A DNA stretch of 47,817 bases, from assembly GCF_005889725.1 (NCBI RefSeq), contig NZ_VCKX01000066.1:1-47817 (forward strand), written 5' to 3'. Below the pieces are notes generated by a model. That model saw only the letters and a list, made by a program, of their open reading frames with translations. It did not search any database and was not told the DNA's origin. Source of the stretch: Nonomuraea zeae (GTDB lineage Bacteria > Actinomycetota > Actinomycetes > Streptosporangiales > Streptosporangiaceae). The position numbers were made by a program, and so were the translations under genes. Within the stretch, counting starts at the first letter, position 1. Each line of letters begins with the position of its first letter. This document shows, piece after piece, positions 1 through 8,375 of the stretch.

Positions 1-72
1 GTGGTGGGGCGCATCGAGCGGGGCGGCGCGGAGGTGGTCGTGCAGGTGGCCGTCACCGCTTCAGGAGCCTGA
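1..72 (+). CDS. C-terminal end of an unidentified upstream gene (partial)
   Basis: An open frame enters the window at base 1 and stops at a TGA ending at 72, giving 23 residues that end in VAVTASGA. The fragment is too short to identify. In related actinobacteria the gene before ispE is the 16S rRNA dimethyladenosine transferase ksgA/rsmA, so synteny would suggest that, but the visible residues do not clearly match an rsmA C-terminus. The next gene lies 346 bp downstream, so it is probably not tightly coupled to ispE. Confidence 0.45.
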   Translation: MVGRIERGGAEVVVQVAVTASGA

Positions 73-418
73 CTGGCATCGCCACGATCTGGGCCCGCCC
101 TTTCCTCGACCTGGCCCGCCCTTTCCGTGACCTGGCCGTCGCCGTCGCGATCGGGCCATCACCACCCTGCGATCGGGCCATCACCACCCTGCGACCGGAC
201 CATCGCCACCGAACCCGATGGAAACCAAGAAACCTCACCAATCCTGACCACTCTTTGTTACCGCCCAGGAACGGTGCAGACATCCCCTAACCTGACTCTG
301 CGTGTTGTGGCGGGGCCGTCCCCAGAGTCTTATTTCAAGAACCGCATGTCAGGGGAGCGGGCCCCGATAACATCGAGTGTCCTTGACCCCGGCAAGTGAT
401 GAGAGTGGCAGAAGATCG
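73..418. other. Intergenic region with short tandem repeats upstream of ispE
   Basis: This 346-bp gap holds no convincing gene. It contains a 21-bp unit present about twice (89-130, core gcccgccctttcc) followed by a 22-bp unit (147-212), which is listed separately. The last 170 bp are AT-richer than the surroundings (for example around 225-300) and may carry the ispE promoter, but I cannot pick out a good -10/-35 pair. Confidence 0.5.
147..212. repeat. 22-bp tandem repeat, about three copies
   Basis: Two identical 22-bp units at 147-168 and 169-190 (core gatcgggccatcaccaccct) are followed by a diverged third copy at 191-212. There is no dyad symmetry typical of an operator and no spacer structure of a CRISPR. 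Confidence 0.8.
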
Positions 419-1321
419 ATGAGTTCGGTGACCGTACGTGTGCCCGCGAAGGTCAACGTGCAGCTTTCTGTCGGCCCGCTCCGGGAAGATGGCTACCACG
501 ACCTGGTCAACGTTTTCCACGCTGTGTCGATCTTCGATGAGGTGGTGGCGAAGGAGTCCGAGTCGATCACCGTCGTGGTCAACGGCAAATGGTCCGACCA
601 GGTGCCCCTCGACGACAGCAACCTGGCGATCCGGGCTGCTCGCGCGCTCGCCAAGCACGCCGGGCGGACCTACGGCGCCGACCTGATCATCCAGAAGGAC
701 ATCCCCGTGGCGGGCGGGATGGCGGGCGGCAGCGCCGACGCCGCCGGCGCGCTGGTTGCCTGCAACGAGCTGTGGGGGCTCGGGCTGCCCTTCGAAGACC
801 TCATGGAGATCGCCGGAGACCTCGGCAGCGACGTCCCGTTCTCGCTGCTCGGCGGTACGGCGGTCGGCACCGGCCGGGGTGAGCAGTTGAGCGAGCTGCC
901 CACGGGCGGCACGTTCCACTGGGTGTTCGCGCTGGCCAACGGCGGCCTCTCCACAGCCAGCGTCTATGCCGAATGCGATCGCCTCCGCGAAGCCGCTGCG
1001 ACCGATGTGCCCTGGCCCAAGCTGAACGATTCGCTCATGGAGGCCCTGGGCACCGGCGACGCCTACGCCCTCGGCGCACACCTGAGCAACGACCTCCAGG
1101 CCGCCGCGCTCAACCTCCGGCCTGAGCTCGCGCCCACCCTCGATTCCGGCCACCAGCATGGCGCCCTGGGCGCGATCGTCTCCGGCTCGGGCCCTACCTG
1201 CGCCTTCCTGGCCATCGATGCTACGCATGCTCGTGACCTGGCGCTCAGCCTGACCACCACTGGCGCCGCCCACACGGCCGTCGCCGCCTACGGCCCCGTC
1301 CAGGGCGCCACCCTCATCTGA
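419..1321 (+). CDS. ispE: 4-diphosphocytidyl-2-C-methyl-D-erythritol kinase (IspE)
   Basis: A GHMP-family kinase of 300 aa that phosphorylates CDP-methylerythritol at the 2-hydroxyl in the MEP isoprenoid pathway. The N-terminal PAKVNVQLSVG, the glycine-rich phosphate loop PVAGGMAGGSADAAG (about residues 96-110) and the C-terminal SGSGPTCAF motif are all present and in order, and the length is typical. I chose ATG 419 (MSSVTVRVPAKVN); the frame is open to GTG 377, but the extra 14 residues are not family-like. IspE lies in the same position in the actinobacterial core (ksgA-ispE), followed here by an ABC-F gene 450 bp away. Confidence 0.95.
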   Translation: MSSVTVRVPAKVNVQLSVGPLREDGYHDLVNVFHAVSIFDEVVAKESESITVVVNGKWSDQVPLDDSNLAIRAARALAKHAGRTYGADLIIQKDIPVAGGMAGGSADAAGALVACNELWGLGLPFEDLMEIAGDLGSDVPFSLLGGTAVGTGRGEQLSELPTGGTFHWVFALANGGLSTASVYAECDRLREAAATDVPWPKLNDSLMEALGTGDAYALGAHLSNDLQAAALNLRPELAPTLDSGHQHGALGAIVSGSGPTCAFLAIDATHARDLALSLTTTGAAHTAVAAYGPVQGATLI

Positions 1322-1771
1322 CGATCCCGCAGACCCGGCACGCCCAACCCCTGACTCTTATCCTCTCCGCCCCAGGAGTCCGGGAGTCCAGGAGTCCCGC
1401 GAGCCCGCGAGTCCTACGGGTCTTACTACCCTGGAGCTCCATCGCCCCAAGGGCTCCGCAAGTCGCAAGAACCCCAAGAGCGTCATAAGCCCCTGGAGCC
1501 TGAGCCCTTTGGAGCTTGCGAGCCCCAAGAGCTCGCGAGGCTCAGTAGGTCAGGAGCTGGCGAGGCTAGGTAATAAGGCCACGAGCCCCCGACGAGCCCG
1601 GAGCTGCATGAGCCGCTCCAGGGGCGTTGGTACCCCACAACCCTCAGGATCTCCAGAAACCCAAGAAGCGGTCCCACGCGCCGGTTGGCTGGGCCGGCTG
1701 AGGTGTGCAGGCGGTCAGGGGTCCGGTGAGCGGGCGGGAGGTGGGGCGGAAGCCGATACCCTGAGTAGGCC
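1322..1771. repeat. 450-bp intergenic region with reiterated degenerate repeats
   Basis: No gene is supported. Between about 1370 and 1570 the sequence is a patchwork of degenerate 8-10-bp words such as ggagtcc, gcgagtcc, gcgagccc and aagagctcgcgag, on one strand only. This looks like slippage-expanded low-complexity DNA rather than a terminator or operator. A TACCCT box at 1757-1762 lies ten bases before the ATG at 1772, compatible with a leaderless promoter for the ABC-F gene, but no good -35 is seen. Confidence 0.55.
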
Positions 1772-3649
1772 ATGAATCTGGTCAATCTTGAGTCGGTTTC
1801 CCATGCTTATGGGCCCAAGCCCCTCCTCAGCGACGTCTCACTAGGCGTAGAGGCCGGGGAGCGCATCGGCGTTGTCGGACGCAACGGGGGCGGTAAAACA
1901 ACCCTGATGTCCGTCATAGCGGGAGATGTCCGGCCTGACAGCGGCCGGGTCACCCACAACCGCGGGCTACGAGTCGGGTTCCTGTCCCAGCAGGACACGC
2001 TCGACCCGGGCGCCACCGTGGGCGAGATCGTGCTGGGCGAGCTGGCCGAGCATGAGTGGGCGGGCGATCAGCGAGTCCGCGAGATCCTCGCCAACCTGAT
2101 CGGCGACCTCGACCTCGCCGCCAAGTCCACCGCCCTGTCCGGTGGGGAGCGCAGGCGTACGGCCCTGGCGCAGCTGCTCATCGACGACCACGACCTGCTC
2201 ATGCTGGACGAGCCCACGAACCACCTCGACATCGAGGCCATCGCGTGGCTGGCCGGGCACCTGGCCGGCCGGAAGAGCGCGCTGGTGGTCGTGACGCACG
2301 ACAGGTGGTTCCTCGACGCCGTCTCCACGCGTACATGGGAAGTCGTGGACGGGCGGGTGGAGCGCTATGAAGGCGGATATGCCGCCTACGTGCTCGCCAA
2401 GGCGGAGCGGGCGCGCATCGCCCAGGCCGCGGAAGAGCGCCGCCAGAACCTCATGCGCAAGGAGATCGCCTGGCTGCGGCGCGGGCCGCCGGCTCGCACC
2501 TCCAAGCCCAAGTTCCGCATCGACGCCGCCCAGGCGCTGATCGCGAACGAGCCGCCGCCGCGCGAGAGCGTCGAGCTGATGAAGTTCGCCACGGCCAGGC
2601 TCGGCAAGACCGTCTACGACCTCGACGACGTCACCCTGCACGCCGGCGGGCCGGGCAGCGGGCCGCTGGTGCTCGATCACCTCACGTGGCAGTTCGGCCC
2701 GGGCGACCGGATCGGGCTGATCGGGGTCAACGGGTCCGGCAAGTCGTCCGTGCTGCGGCTGCTCGCCGACACGGTCAAGCCCGACTCGGGGCGCGTGGTC
2801 AAGGGCAAGACGGTACGCCTCGCGCACCTGTCACAGGAGCTGACCGAGCTCGACCCGACGCGGCGGGTGCTGGAGTCGGTCGAGGAGATCCGCAAATACC
2901 TCCAGCTCGGCAAGCGCGAATGGACGGCCTCCCAGCTGCTCGAACGCCTGGGCTTCAAGGGCGACGCGCAGTGGAAGGTCATCGGCGACCTGTCCGGCGG
3001 CGAGCGGCGGCGGCTGCAGCTGCTCAGGCTGCTCATGGACGACCCCAACGTCCTGCTGCTCGACGAGCCCACGAACGACCTCGACATCGAGACGCTCAAC
3101 GAGCTCGAAGACCTGCTGGACGGCTGGCCCGGCACGCTCATCCTGGTGAGCCACGACCGCTACTTCCTGGAGCGGGTGACCGATCGGTGCGTGGCGCTGC
3201 TGGGGGACGGCAAGCTGGCGCTGCTGCCCGGCGGGGTGGACGAATACCTCGAACGGCGTGCGGCCGGCACGGCTCTGACCGCTCGCCTGGGCAACGGGGC
3301 CACCACCACGACCACCGCGACCCGCCCGGGCGGCGCCGCATCCGGTGGGGATGCCACCGAGGGGACGGCGTCCCAGGGCTCCGCCCCGGGCTCGTCCGTC
3401 GCCGGCCAGGACAAGCTCAGCGGGCTGTCGGCCAAGGAGGAGCGCGAGCTCCGCAAGGAGCTCAACCGCCTCGAGCGTCAGCTCGACAAGCTGAGCGACC
3501 AGGAGACCCGCCTCCACGCCGCCATGGCTGAGGCGGCCAGCGACTACGCCAAGCTGGGCTCGCTCGACGCCCAGCTCCGCGAGATCTCCGCCCAGAAGGA
3601 CGCGATCGAAGCCGAGTGGCTCGAAACAGCCGACCGCCTGGGCGACTGA
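1772..3649 (+). CDS. ABC-F family ATP-binding protein (Uup/Ettan-like)
   Basis: A 625-aa soluble protein with two ABC cassettes and no membrane segments, so an ABC-F translation factor rather than a transporter. Cassette 1 has Walker A GRNGGGKTT (36-44), signature LSGGERRR (about 123) and Walker B LMLDEPTNHLD (about 144). Cassette 2 has GVNGSGKSS (about 319), LSGGERRR (about 407) and LLLDEPTNDLD (about 428). The inter-cassette linker is followed after cassette 2 by a Thr/Gly/Ala-rich stretch (about 505-545) and a charged C-terminal coiled coil (about 550-620), the Uup-like layout. ABC-F proteins act on ribosome-bound tRNA; some give antibiotic resistance, which the sequence cannot decide. In Streptomyces a similar gene also follows ispE. 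Confidence 0.93.
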   Translation: MNLVNLESVSHAYGPKPLLSDVSLGVEAGERIGVVGRNGGGKTTLMSVIAGDVRPDSGRVTHNRGLRVGFLSQQDTLDPGATVGEIVLGELAEHEWAGDQRVREILANLIGDLDLAAKSTALSGGERRRTALAQLLIDDHDLLMLDEPTNHLDIEAIAWLAGHLAGRKSALVVVTHDRWFLDAVSTRTWEVVDGRVERYEGGYAAYVLAKAERARIAQAAEERRQNLMRKEIAWLRRGPPARTSKPKFRIDAAQALIANEPPPRESVELMKFATARLGKTVYDLDDVTLHAGGPGSGPLVLDHLTWQFGPGDRIGLIGVNGSGKSSVLRLLADTVKPDSGRVVKGKTVRLAHLSQELTELDPTRRVLESVEEIRKYLQLGKREWTASQLLERLGFKGDAQWKVIGDLSGGERRRLQLLRLLMDDPNVLLLDEPTNDLDIETLNELEDLLDGWPGTLILVSHDRYFLERVTDRCVALLGDGKLALLPGGVDEYLERRAAGTALTARLGNGATTTTTATRPGGAASGGDATEGTASQGSAPGSSVAGQDKLSGLSAKEERELRKELNRLERQLDKLSDQETRLHAAMAEAASDYAKLGSLDAQLREISAQKDAIEAEWLETADRLGD

Positions 3650-3676
3650 GCCCTCAGCCGCCCCATTCTCGGGCTT

Positions 3677-3718
3677 GATCCGCCGGCACCCAGACCAGTG
3701 TCGGCGGATCGGCCATTT
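3677..3718 (+). terminator. Rho-independent terminator after the ABC-F gene
   Basis: A 13-bp stem with one G-U pair (3677-3689 with 3698-3710) encloses an 8-nt loop and is followed by the T-bearing tail ccatttt. It lies 27 bp past the ABC-F stop. Confidence 0.75.
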
Positions 3719-3750
3719 TCACGCGCCTGCCGGAAAAGCCAGATCCGGGC

Positions 3751-3822
3751 GAGGAGCCAGGCCATGGTGAGGAGCCAGGTCACGGTGAGGAGCCAGGCCA
3801 TGGGGAGGAGCCAGGTCACGGC
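3751..3822. repeat. Four tandem copies of an 18-bp repeat
   Basis: Units at 3751-3768, 3769-3786, 3787-3804 and 3805-3822 share the core gaggagccagg and alternate between ccatggt/g and tcacggt/c endings, so the real period may be 36 bp. The array lies between the convergent ABC-F and marR genes and is in no supported gene. Confidence 0.9.
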
Positions 3823-3974
3823 AGAAGATGAGCCATCGTGACTGGCTGGTCCCGCCGCGAGGAGTAAAACCCGCCATGAGAAGTCGGGCCTACCGCGACA
3901 AGCCGGCCCCGCCTCGACGGCGGGGCGCCTGCCGCCGACGAGCCTGCCCGCCCGGGTGAGCTAAACCGGGTGAG
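3823..3974. other. Convergent intergenic end with GC hairpin and duplicated marR stop region
   Basis: The rest of the 325-bp gap between the ABC-F and marR genes holds an 8-bp GC hairpin (3906-3913 with 3919-3926), which could end transcripts from either side. A 14-bp direct duplication (3952-3965 and 3966-3979, ccgggtgagctaaa) has its second copy containing the marR stop codon. No gene is supported. Confidence 0.55.
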
Positions 3975-4481
3975 CTAAAGGGGAGAGTCGAAGGGCTCCA
4001 GGAGGGTGCGGAGGAGGGCGGCGAGGGAGCGCTGATCGGCGGGGCCCAAGCTGGAGAGCAGGTCGTGCTCGCGCCGCAGCAGATCCGCGAAGGCCGCGTC
4101 CACCCGGGCCAGGCCCGGGTCCGTGAGCGACACCAGAACCCCCCGCCGGTCCTCGGGGTCGGGCCGGCGGCGGACGAGGCCGGCCGCGGCGAGGCGGTCG
4201 ATGCGGTTGGTCATGGTCCCCGACGTGACCAGCGTGGCCCGCAGCAGCGCCCCAGGGCTCAGCTCGTACGGCTTCCCGGCCCGCCGCAGTGCCGTCAGCA
4301 CGTCGAACTCCCAGGGCTCCAGATCGTGCTCGGCGAACGCCGCCCGCCTGGCACGGTCGAGATGCTTGGCCAGTCGTGACACCCTAGAGAGCACCTGGAG
4401 CGGCTCGACGTCGAGGTCGGGACGTTCCGAGCGCCAAGCCGCGACGAGACGGTCGACCTCGTCTCTAGCATCCTCGGTCAT
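3975..4481 (-). CDS. MarR-family transcriptional regulator, TamR-like
   Basis: A 168-aa winged-helix protein. The MarR fold is visible as a helical N-terminus, EPWEFDVLTAL, the recognition helix region LVTSGTMTNRIDRLAAAGLV and the wing RRPDPEDRRGVLVSLT. It is divergent from the Tam-like methyltransferase gene with 57 bp between them, the same arrangement as Streptomyces coelicolor TamR, a MarR protein that represses tam and responds to trans-aconitate. By analogy I infer the same role here. The operator-like palindromes in the shared region support local control. The 3' end carries a tandem duplication of the stop-codon region. Confidence 0.88.
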   Translation of the reverse strand: MTEDARDEVDRLVAAWRSERPDLDVEPLQVLSRVSRLAKHLDRARRAAFAEHDLEPWEFDVLTALRRAGKPYELSPGALLRATLVTSGTMTNRIDRLAAAGLVRRRPDPEDRRGVLVSLTDPGLARVDAAFADLLRREHDLLSSLGPADQRSLAALLRTLLEPFDSPL

Positions 4482-4500
4482 GACACAAGAGTGTACTGTC

Positions 4501-4551
4501 TTGACATCGAGATATCTCTCTCGATATCAATTATCTCTATGTCAAGAGATA
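4501..4551. promoter_or_regulatory. tam promoter with two MarR-type operator palindromes
   Basis: A -35 box TTGACA (4501-4506), an 18-bp spacer and TATCAA (4525-4530) would start transcription within a few bases of the ATG at 4539, so the mRNA is probably leaderless. Two inverted repeats with identical geometry overlap it: arms 4501-4512 and 4519-4530 (12 bp, one mismatch) and arms 4532-4538 and 4545-4551 (7 bp), each with a 6-nt spacer and centres 26 bp apart. The first covers -35 to -10; the second has the start codon in its spacer. Confidence 0.75.
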
Positions 4552-5309
4552 TCTGGGACCCGGTGACCTACGCGGTCTACGCGGACGAACGGTCGCGGCC
4601 GTTCATCGAGCTGATCTCCAGGGTGGGGGCGGTCAATCCCGATTATGTCGTGGACGCGGGTTGCGGCAGCGGCGAACTCACCGTTGAGCTGGGCAATCGC
4701 TGGCCGGACGCGACGGTGGAGGGGTTCGACTCCTCACCGGCGATGATCACGAAGGCCCGCCGGCTGGACACGGCGGCCAGGTTCGCGGTCGCCGACGTGG
4801 CCACCTGGCGTCCTGACCGGCCCATGGACGTGATCATCTCGAACGCCGTCCTGCAGTGGGTTCCGGCGCACCGCGACGTGCTGGAGCACTGGGTCGAGGA
4901 GCTGGCGCCGGGCGGCTGGCTGGCCTTCCAGGTGCCGGGCAACTTCCAGGCCCCCAGCCACGTCGCGATCCGCGAGCTGTGCGCCTCCCGCACCTGGTCC
5001 GACCGGCTCGGCGACGTGGTCAGGACCGAGCCGGTCGGCGACCCCGCCGAATACCTCGACCTGCTCAACGACGGCGGCGCCCAGGTGGACGCGTGGGAGA
5101 CGACCTACGTGCACGTGCTCCAGGGGGAGAACCCGGTGCTCGACTGGGTCTCCGGCACCGCCCTGCGCCCGATCTTCGACCGGCTCCAGCCCGACGAGCA
5201 GCGGAAGTTCACGCAGGATCTCGCCAAGCCGCTGGCCGAGGCGTATCCGGCCCGGAGCTACGGCACGCCCTTCCCGTTCAGAAGGATCTTCGTGGTGGCC
5301 CAGAAGTGA
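4539..5309 (+). CDS. tam: trans-Aconitate 2-methyltransferase-like SAM methyltransferase
   Basis: A 256-aa class I methyltransferase. The start MSRDIWDPVTYA with ADERSRPF is the Tam family N-terminus, followed by SAM motif I VVDAGCGSG (37-45), FDSSPAMI, and the Tam-like NAVLQWVP. Tam methylates trans-aconitate, an inhibitor of aconitase formed from cis-aconitate under stress. The frame is open to 4491 but ATG 4539 fits the family and lies just behind a strong promoter. A divergent MarR gene of TamR type strengthens the call. A VOC-family gene follows after 8 bp. Confidence 0.88.
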   Translation: MSRDIWDPVTYAVYADERSRPFIELISRVGAVNPDYVVDAGCGSGELTVELGNRWPDATVEGFDSSPAMITKARRLDTAARFAVADVATWRPDRPMDVIISNAVLQWVPAHRDVLEHWVEELAPGGWLAFQVPGNFQAPSHVAIRELCASRTWSDRLGDVVRTEPVGDPAEYLDLLNDGGAQVDAWETTYVHVLQGENPVLDWVSGTALRPIFDRLQPDEQRKFTQDLAKPLAEAYPARSYGTPFPFRRIFVVAQK

Positions 5310-5317
5310 GGTAGAGG

Positions 5318-5665
5318 ATGATCAGAGCGCTTCATCACGTGCAGCTCGCCGCGCCCAAGGGCAGCGAGCCGCTGTTAAAGGAGTTCTACGAGGGCGTCCT
5401 GGGGCTGCGGGAGGTGCTCAAGCCGCCGGAGCTGGCCAAACGCGGCGGCGCCTGGTTCAGGGGCGAGGGCGTGGAGGTCCACCTCGGCATCGAGGACGAC
5501 TTCAGGCCGGCACGCAAGGCGCACCCCGCGTTCCTGGTGGACGACCTCGACGCGTACGCCGCCAAAATCCCCGGCGCGCAGGCCGACGACCTCTTCCCCG
5601 GATACCGGCGGATCTACATCTCAGACCCGGTGGGCAACAGAATCGAACTCCTGCAACCCGTGTGA
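5318..5665 (+). CDS. VOC-family (glyoxalase/bleomycin-resistance fold) protein
   Basis: A 115-aa single-module VOC protein: it begins LHHVQLAAPKG, has KEFYEGVLGLRE in the first half and ends with ISDPVGNRIELLQ, the usual metal-site end of the second beta-alpha-beta-beta-beta unit. The substrate is unknown; VOC proteins include glyoxalases, dioxygenases and drug-binding proteins. A good ribosome site (gaggtagagg) lies directly before the ATG and only 8 bp separate it from tam, so the two are probably cotranscribed under the MarR regulator. Confidence 0.85.
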   Translation: MIRALHHVQLAAPKGSEPLLKEFYEGVLGLREVLKPPELAKRGGAWFRGEGVEVHLGIEDDFRPARKAHPAFLVDDLDAYAAKIPGAQADDLFPGYRRIYISDPVGNRIELLQPV

Positions 5666-5717
5666 TGTTCACCCTGCGGTGGCATGATTGTCCGAAATCG
5701 GACTCTTGCGAGGTGCA

Positions 5718-7196
5718 GTGGGCATCGAGATCGAGGACAAGTTCGACGTTTCTCCGGAGTACGTGGTCCCGGACCTGAGCGGCCTGGCAGACGTCGTGGG
5801 CCCGAAGGGCTATCAGCTCGTCGCGCTCTACTTCGACACGCCTGACCTGCGGCTGGCCGCCCGGGGCGTGACGCTCAGGCGAAGACGCGGAGGCTCCGAC
5901 GCCGGCTGGCATCTGAAGCTGCCCAAGGCCAAGGGCGTACGCCAGGAGATCACGCACCCGCTCACGCGCAGCACCAAGATCGTGCCCGCGGAGCTGGCCG
6001 AACTCGTCCGTGCCTACACCCGCGGCGCAGAGCTGAAGGTGGTGGCCGAGCTTGAGACCCGCAGGAACGTCACGGTCCTGCGTGACGGCGAGACCGGGCT
6101 GGTCGAGATCGCCGACGACCGCGTCAAGGGCACCGTCTACGGCGAGGACGTCAGGATCGTACGGTGGCGCGAGGTCGAGGCGGAGCTGCTCGACGGCGGC
6201 GACCAGGCGCTGCTGGCCAAGGTCGGCAAGCGGCTCAGGAAAGCGGGCGCCACCCCGTCGGAGGCCACGAGCAAGCTCGCGAAACTGCTCGAACCCGCTC
6301 CGCTCCCCAAGGCCCCCACGAAACCGGGCACGGCCGGAGAGACCGTCATCGATTACCTGGCGAGCCAGGTCGCAGCCCTCCTTTCGCAGGACCCGCGGGT
6401 GCGCAGGGCGGAGGACGACGCCGTGCACCAGATGCGGGTGGCCTCCCGCAGGCTGCGCAGCGCGCTGAAGGCGTTCAAGACCGTCGTCACCGGCACCGGC
6501 TCGCTCCAGGAGGAGCTGCAGTGGCTCGGGGCGGTGCTCGGCGAGGCCAGGGACCTGGAGGTGATCAGGGCCAGGTTCGGGCGGGAGCTCGCCGGGCTGG
6601 CCCCTGAGCTGGTCACGGGTCCCATCCAGGTCAGGCTCGGTACGGATCTGCACAAACGGGAGGAGGAGGCGTACGAGCGCATCAAGGACGCGTTGAGCGG
6701 CGATCGCTACTACACCCTCTTGAACTCCCTCGACGCCCTCGTGGCGGCCCCGAACCTGGGCAAGGCGGCGGCCAAGCCGGCCGAAGAGCGGCTCAGCGCC
6801 ATCGCGGCGGCCAACTGGGACCGGGTCACCAAGGCGTACGACACCGCACAGGCCGTCGAGGAGCCGGAACGCCGCGAGATCGCCATGCACGACGTGCGCA
6901 AGGCGGCCAAACGCGCTCGTTACACCGCCGAAGCGCTCCAGCCCACCCTCGGCAAGAACATGGCGAAGCTGGCCAAGCTGGCCGAGGGCATCCAGGAGAT
7001 ACTGGGAGCGCACCAGGACGGAGTGGTCGCCCAGGAGACGCTGGCGAAGGAGGCCGAGAGCGCCAGGCAGGCCGGCGAGGACACCTTCACGTACGGGCTG
7101 CTCATCGGGATCGAGCGCAACGCCGCCGAGCGGGCGCACGACGAGTTCCCCGGCGTCTGGGCGAAGACGGTCGAGGCAGTGAGGAAGGTGCTATGA
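5718..7196 (+). CDS. CYTH and CHAD domain protein
   Basis: A protein of 492 aa from GTG 5718 (a TTG at 5688 would add 10 residues). The N-terminal CYTH half has the signature EIEDKF at its start, then YFDTPDLRL and LRRRRGG, the triphosphate tunnel-fold pattern. The C-terminal CHAD half has VHQMRVASRRLRSAL, ARDLEV and HDVRKAAKRARY, conserved His/Arg/Lys helices that bind polyphosphate. CYTH domains hydrolyse triphosphates or inorganic tripolyphosphate. Together with ppk1 and ppx in the window this points to polyphosphate metabolism, though the substrate is inferred. The last 4 bp overlap the P450 start. Confidence 0.9.
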   Translation: MGIEIEDKFDVSPEYVVPDLSGLADVVGPKGYQLVALYFDTPDLRLAARGVTLRRRRGGSDAGWHLKLPKAKGVRQEITHPLTRSTKIVPAELAELVRAYTRGAELKVVAELETRRNVTVLRDGETGLVEIADDRVKGTVYGEDVRIVRWREVEAELLDGGDQALLAKVGKRLRKAGATPSEATSKLAKLLEPAPLPKAPTKPGTAGETVIDYLASQVAALLSQDPRVRRAEDDAVHQMRVASRRLRSALKAFKTVVTGTGSLQEELQWLGAVLGEARDLEVIRARFGRELAGLAPELVTGPIQVRLGTDLHKREEEAYERIKDALSGDRYYTLLNSLDALVAAPNLGKAAAKPAEERLSAIAAANWDRVTKAYDTAQAVEEPERREIAMHDVRKAAKRARYTAEALQPTLGKNMAKLAKLAEGIQEILGAHQDGVVAQETLAKEAESARQAGEDTFTYGLLIGIERNAAERAHDEFPGVWAKTVEAVRKVL

Positions 7197-8365
7197 GCAG
7201 ACCGGTCATACCCTTCGAACGCGGCAACCCGCTGGAGGTGCCCACGGCGTACCGGGACCTGCGGGCCAAGGAGGGCATCGCGAGGGTACGCACCCGGATG
7301 GGCGACGAGGTCTGGCTGGTCAGCGGCTACGAGGACGCGCGTGCACTGTTCAACGACAGCCGGCTCGGCCGCTCGCACCCGGAGCCGGACAAAGCCGCCC
7401 GCGTGTCGGCCTCGGCCCTGCTCGGCGGCCCGCAGGGCGAGGCGGCCACGGAGAAGGCCGAGCACGATCGGATGCGCAAGCTGTTCACACCGTCCTTCTC
7501 GGCCCGCCGGATGAAGGCGCTCGGCGACGACGTCGGCGCCCTCGTCGATGAGCTGCTGGAGCGGCTCGCCGGCCTCTCCCCGCCGGCGGACCTGCACGCC
7601 GAGCTGTCGTTCCCGCTGCCCGTGCTGGTCATCTGCCGGCTGCTCGGCGTGCCGTACGAGGACAGGGAGTACTTCAGTGGCGTCTCCGCCCGCATGGGCG
7701 ACCTGCTCGACGAGGAGAAGGGCCTGGCCGCGCGCGAGGAGATGGGCGCGTACATGGCGGGCCTGATCGAGCGCAAGCGGCACGAGCCGGGCGAGGACGT
7801 GCTGTCCGACCTGGTGGACGAGCTGGACGACGACGGGACGATCTCGCAGCTCGCGGGCGGCCTGCTGTTCGCCGGCCACGAGACCACGGTCAACCGCATC
7901 GACTACGGCGTGCTGCTCCTGCTGGCCAACCCGGAGCAGCTCGACCTGCTCAAGGCCGATCCCGGGCTGGCGAAGAACGCGGTCGAGGAGATCCTGCGCA
8001 CGGCCGCGCCGAGCCTGCACGGCCTGCCCAGGTACGCCCACGAGGACATCGAGTACGGCGACATCACGATCCGCAGGGGCGATGCCGTGGTGATCACGAC
8101 GCCTGCGGCCAACCGGGACGAGCGGATCTATCCGGATCCGGATGTGTTCGACATCCGCCGTCCGCAGACGAACCCCCATCTCGGCTTCGGGTACGGCCCG
8201 CGCTTCTGCGTCGGAGCCAGCCTGGCCAGGGTCGAGCTGGAGGCCGTGTTCAGCAGGCTGTTCCGGCGGCTGCCCGATCTGCGGCTGGCCGTACCGACAG
8301 AAGAGCTGCCGCGCAGCGAGGGAAGGATCACCGAAGGGTTCGCGCAGCTGCCCGTCACCTGGTGA
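7193..8365 (+). CDS. Cytochrome P450
   Basis: A 390-aa bacterial class I P450. The I-helix oxygen-binding motif is AGHETT (about 227-232), the K-helix ExxR is in EEILR (about 265) and the haem loop is FGYGPRFCVG (about 331-340) with the ligand Cys. The usual His of the haem loop is Arg here. The ATG overlaps the CHAD stop by 4 bp, so the two are translationally coupled. No ferredoxin gene is adjacent, so redox partners must lie elsewhere. Actinobacterial P450s of this length usually hydroxylate secondary metabolites, steroids or lipids; the substrate cannot be told. Confidence 0.95.
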   Translation: MSRPVIPFERGNPLEVPTAYRDLRAKEGIARVRTRMGDEVWLVSGYEDARALFNDSRLGRSHPEPDKAARVSASALLGGPQGEAATEKAEHDRMRKLFTPSFSARRMKALGDDVGALVDELLERLAGLSPPADLHAELSFPLPVLVICRLLGVPYEDREYFSGVSARMGDLLDEEKGLAAREEMGAYMAGLIERKRHEPGEDVLSDLVDELDDDGTISQLAGGLLFAGHETTVNRIDYGVLLLLANPEQLDLLKADPGLAKNAVEEILRTAAPSLHGLPRYAHEDIEYGDITIRRGDAVVITTPAANRDERIYPDPDVFDIRRPQTNPHLGFGYGPRFCVGASLARVELEAVFSRLFRRLPDLRLAVPTEELPRSEGRITEGFAQLPVTW

Positions 8366-8375
8366 ACCGGCCAGA

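Noticed and set aside
3751..3822. Possible CRISPR array
   Set aside because: The 18-bp units are directly adjacent without unique spacers and no cas genes are nearby, so it is a simple tandem repeat.
5502..7139. A 545-codon minus-strand frame
   Set aside because: It is a shadow of the CYTH-CHAD and VOC genes; composition is dominated by Arg, Gly, Leu and Val with no motif.
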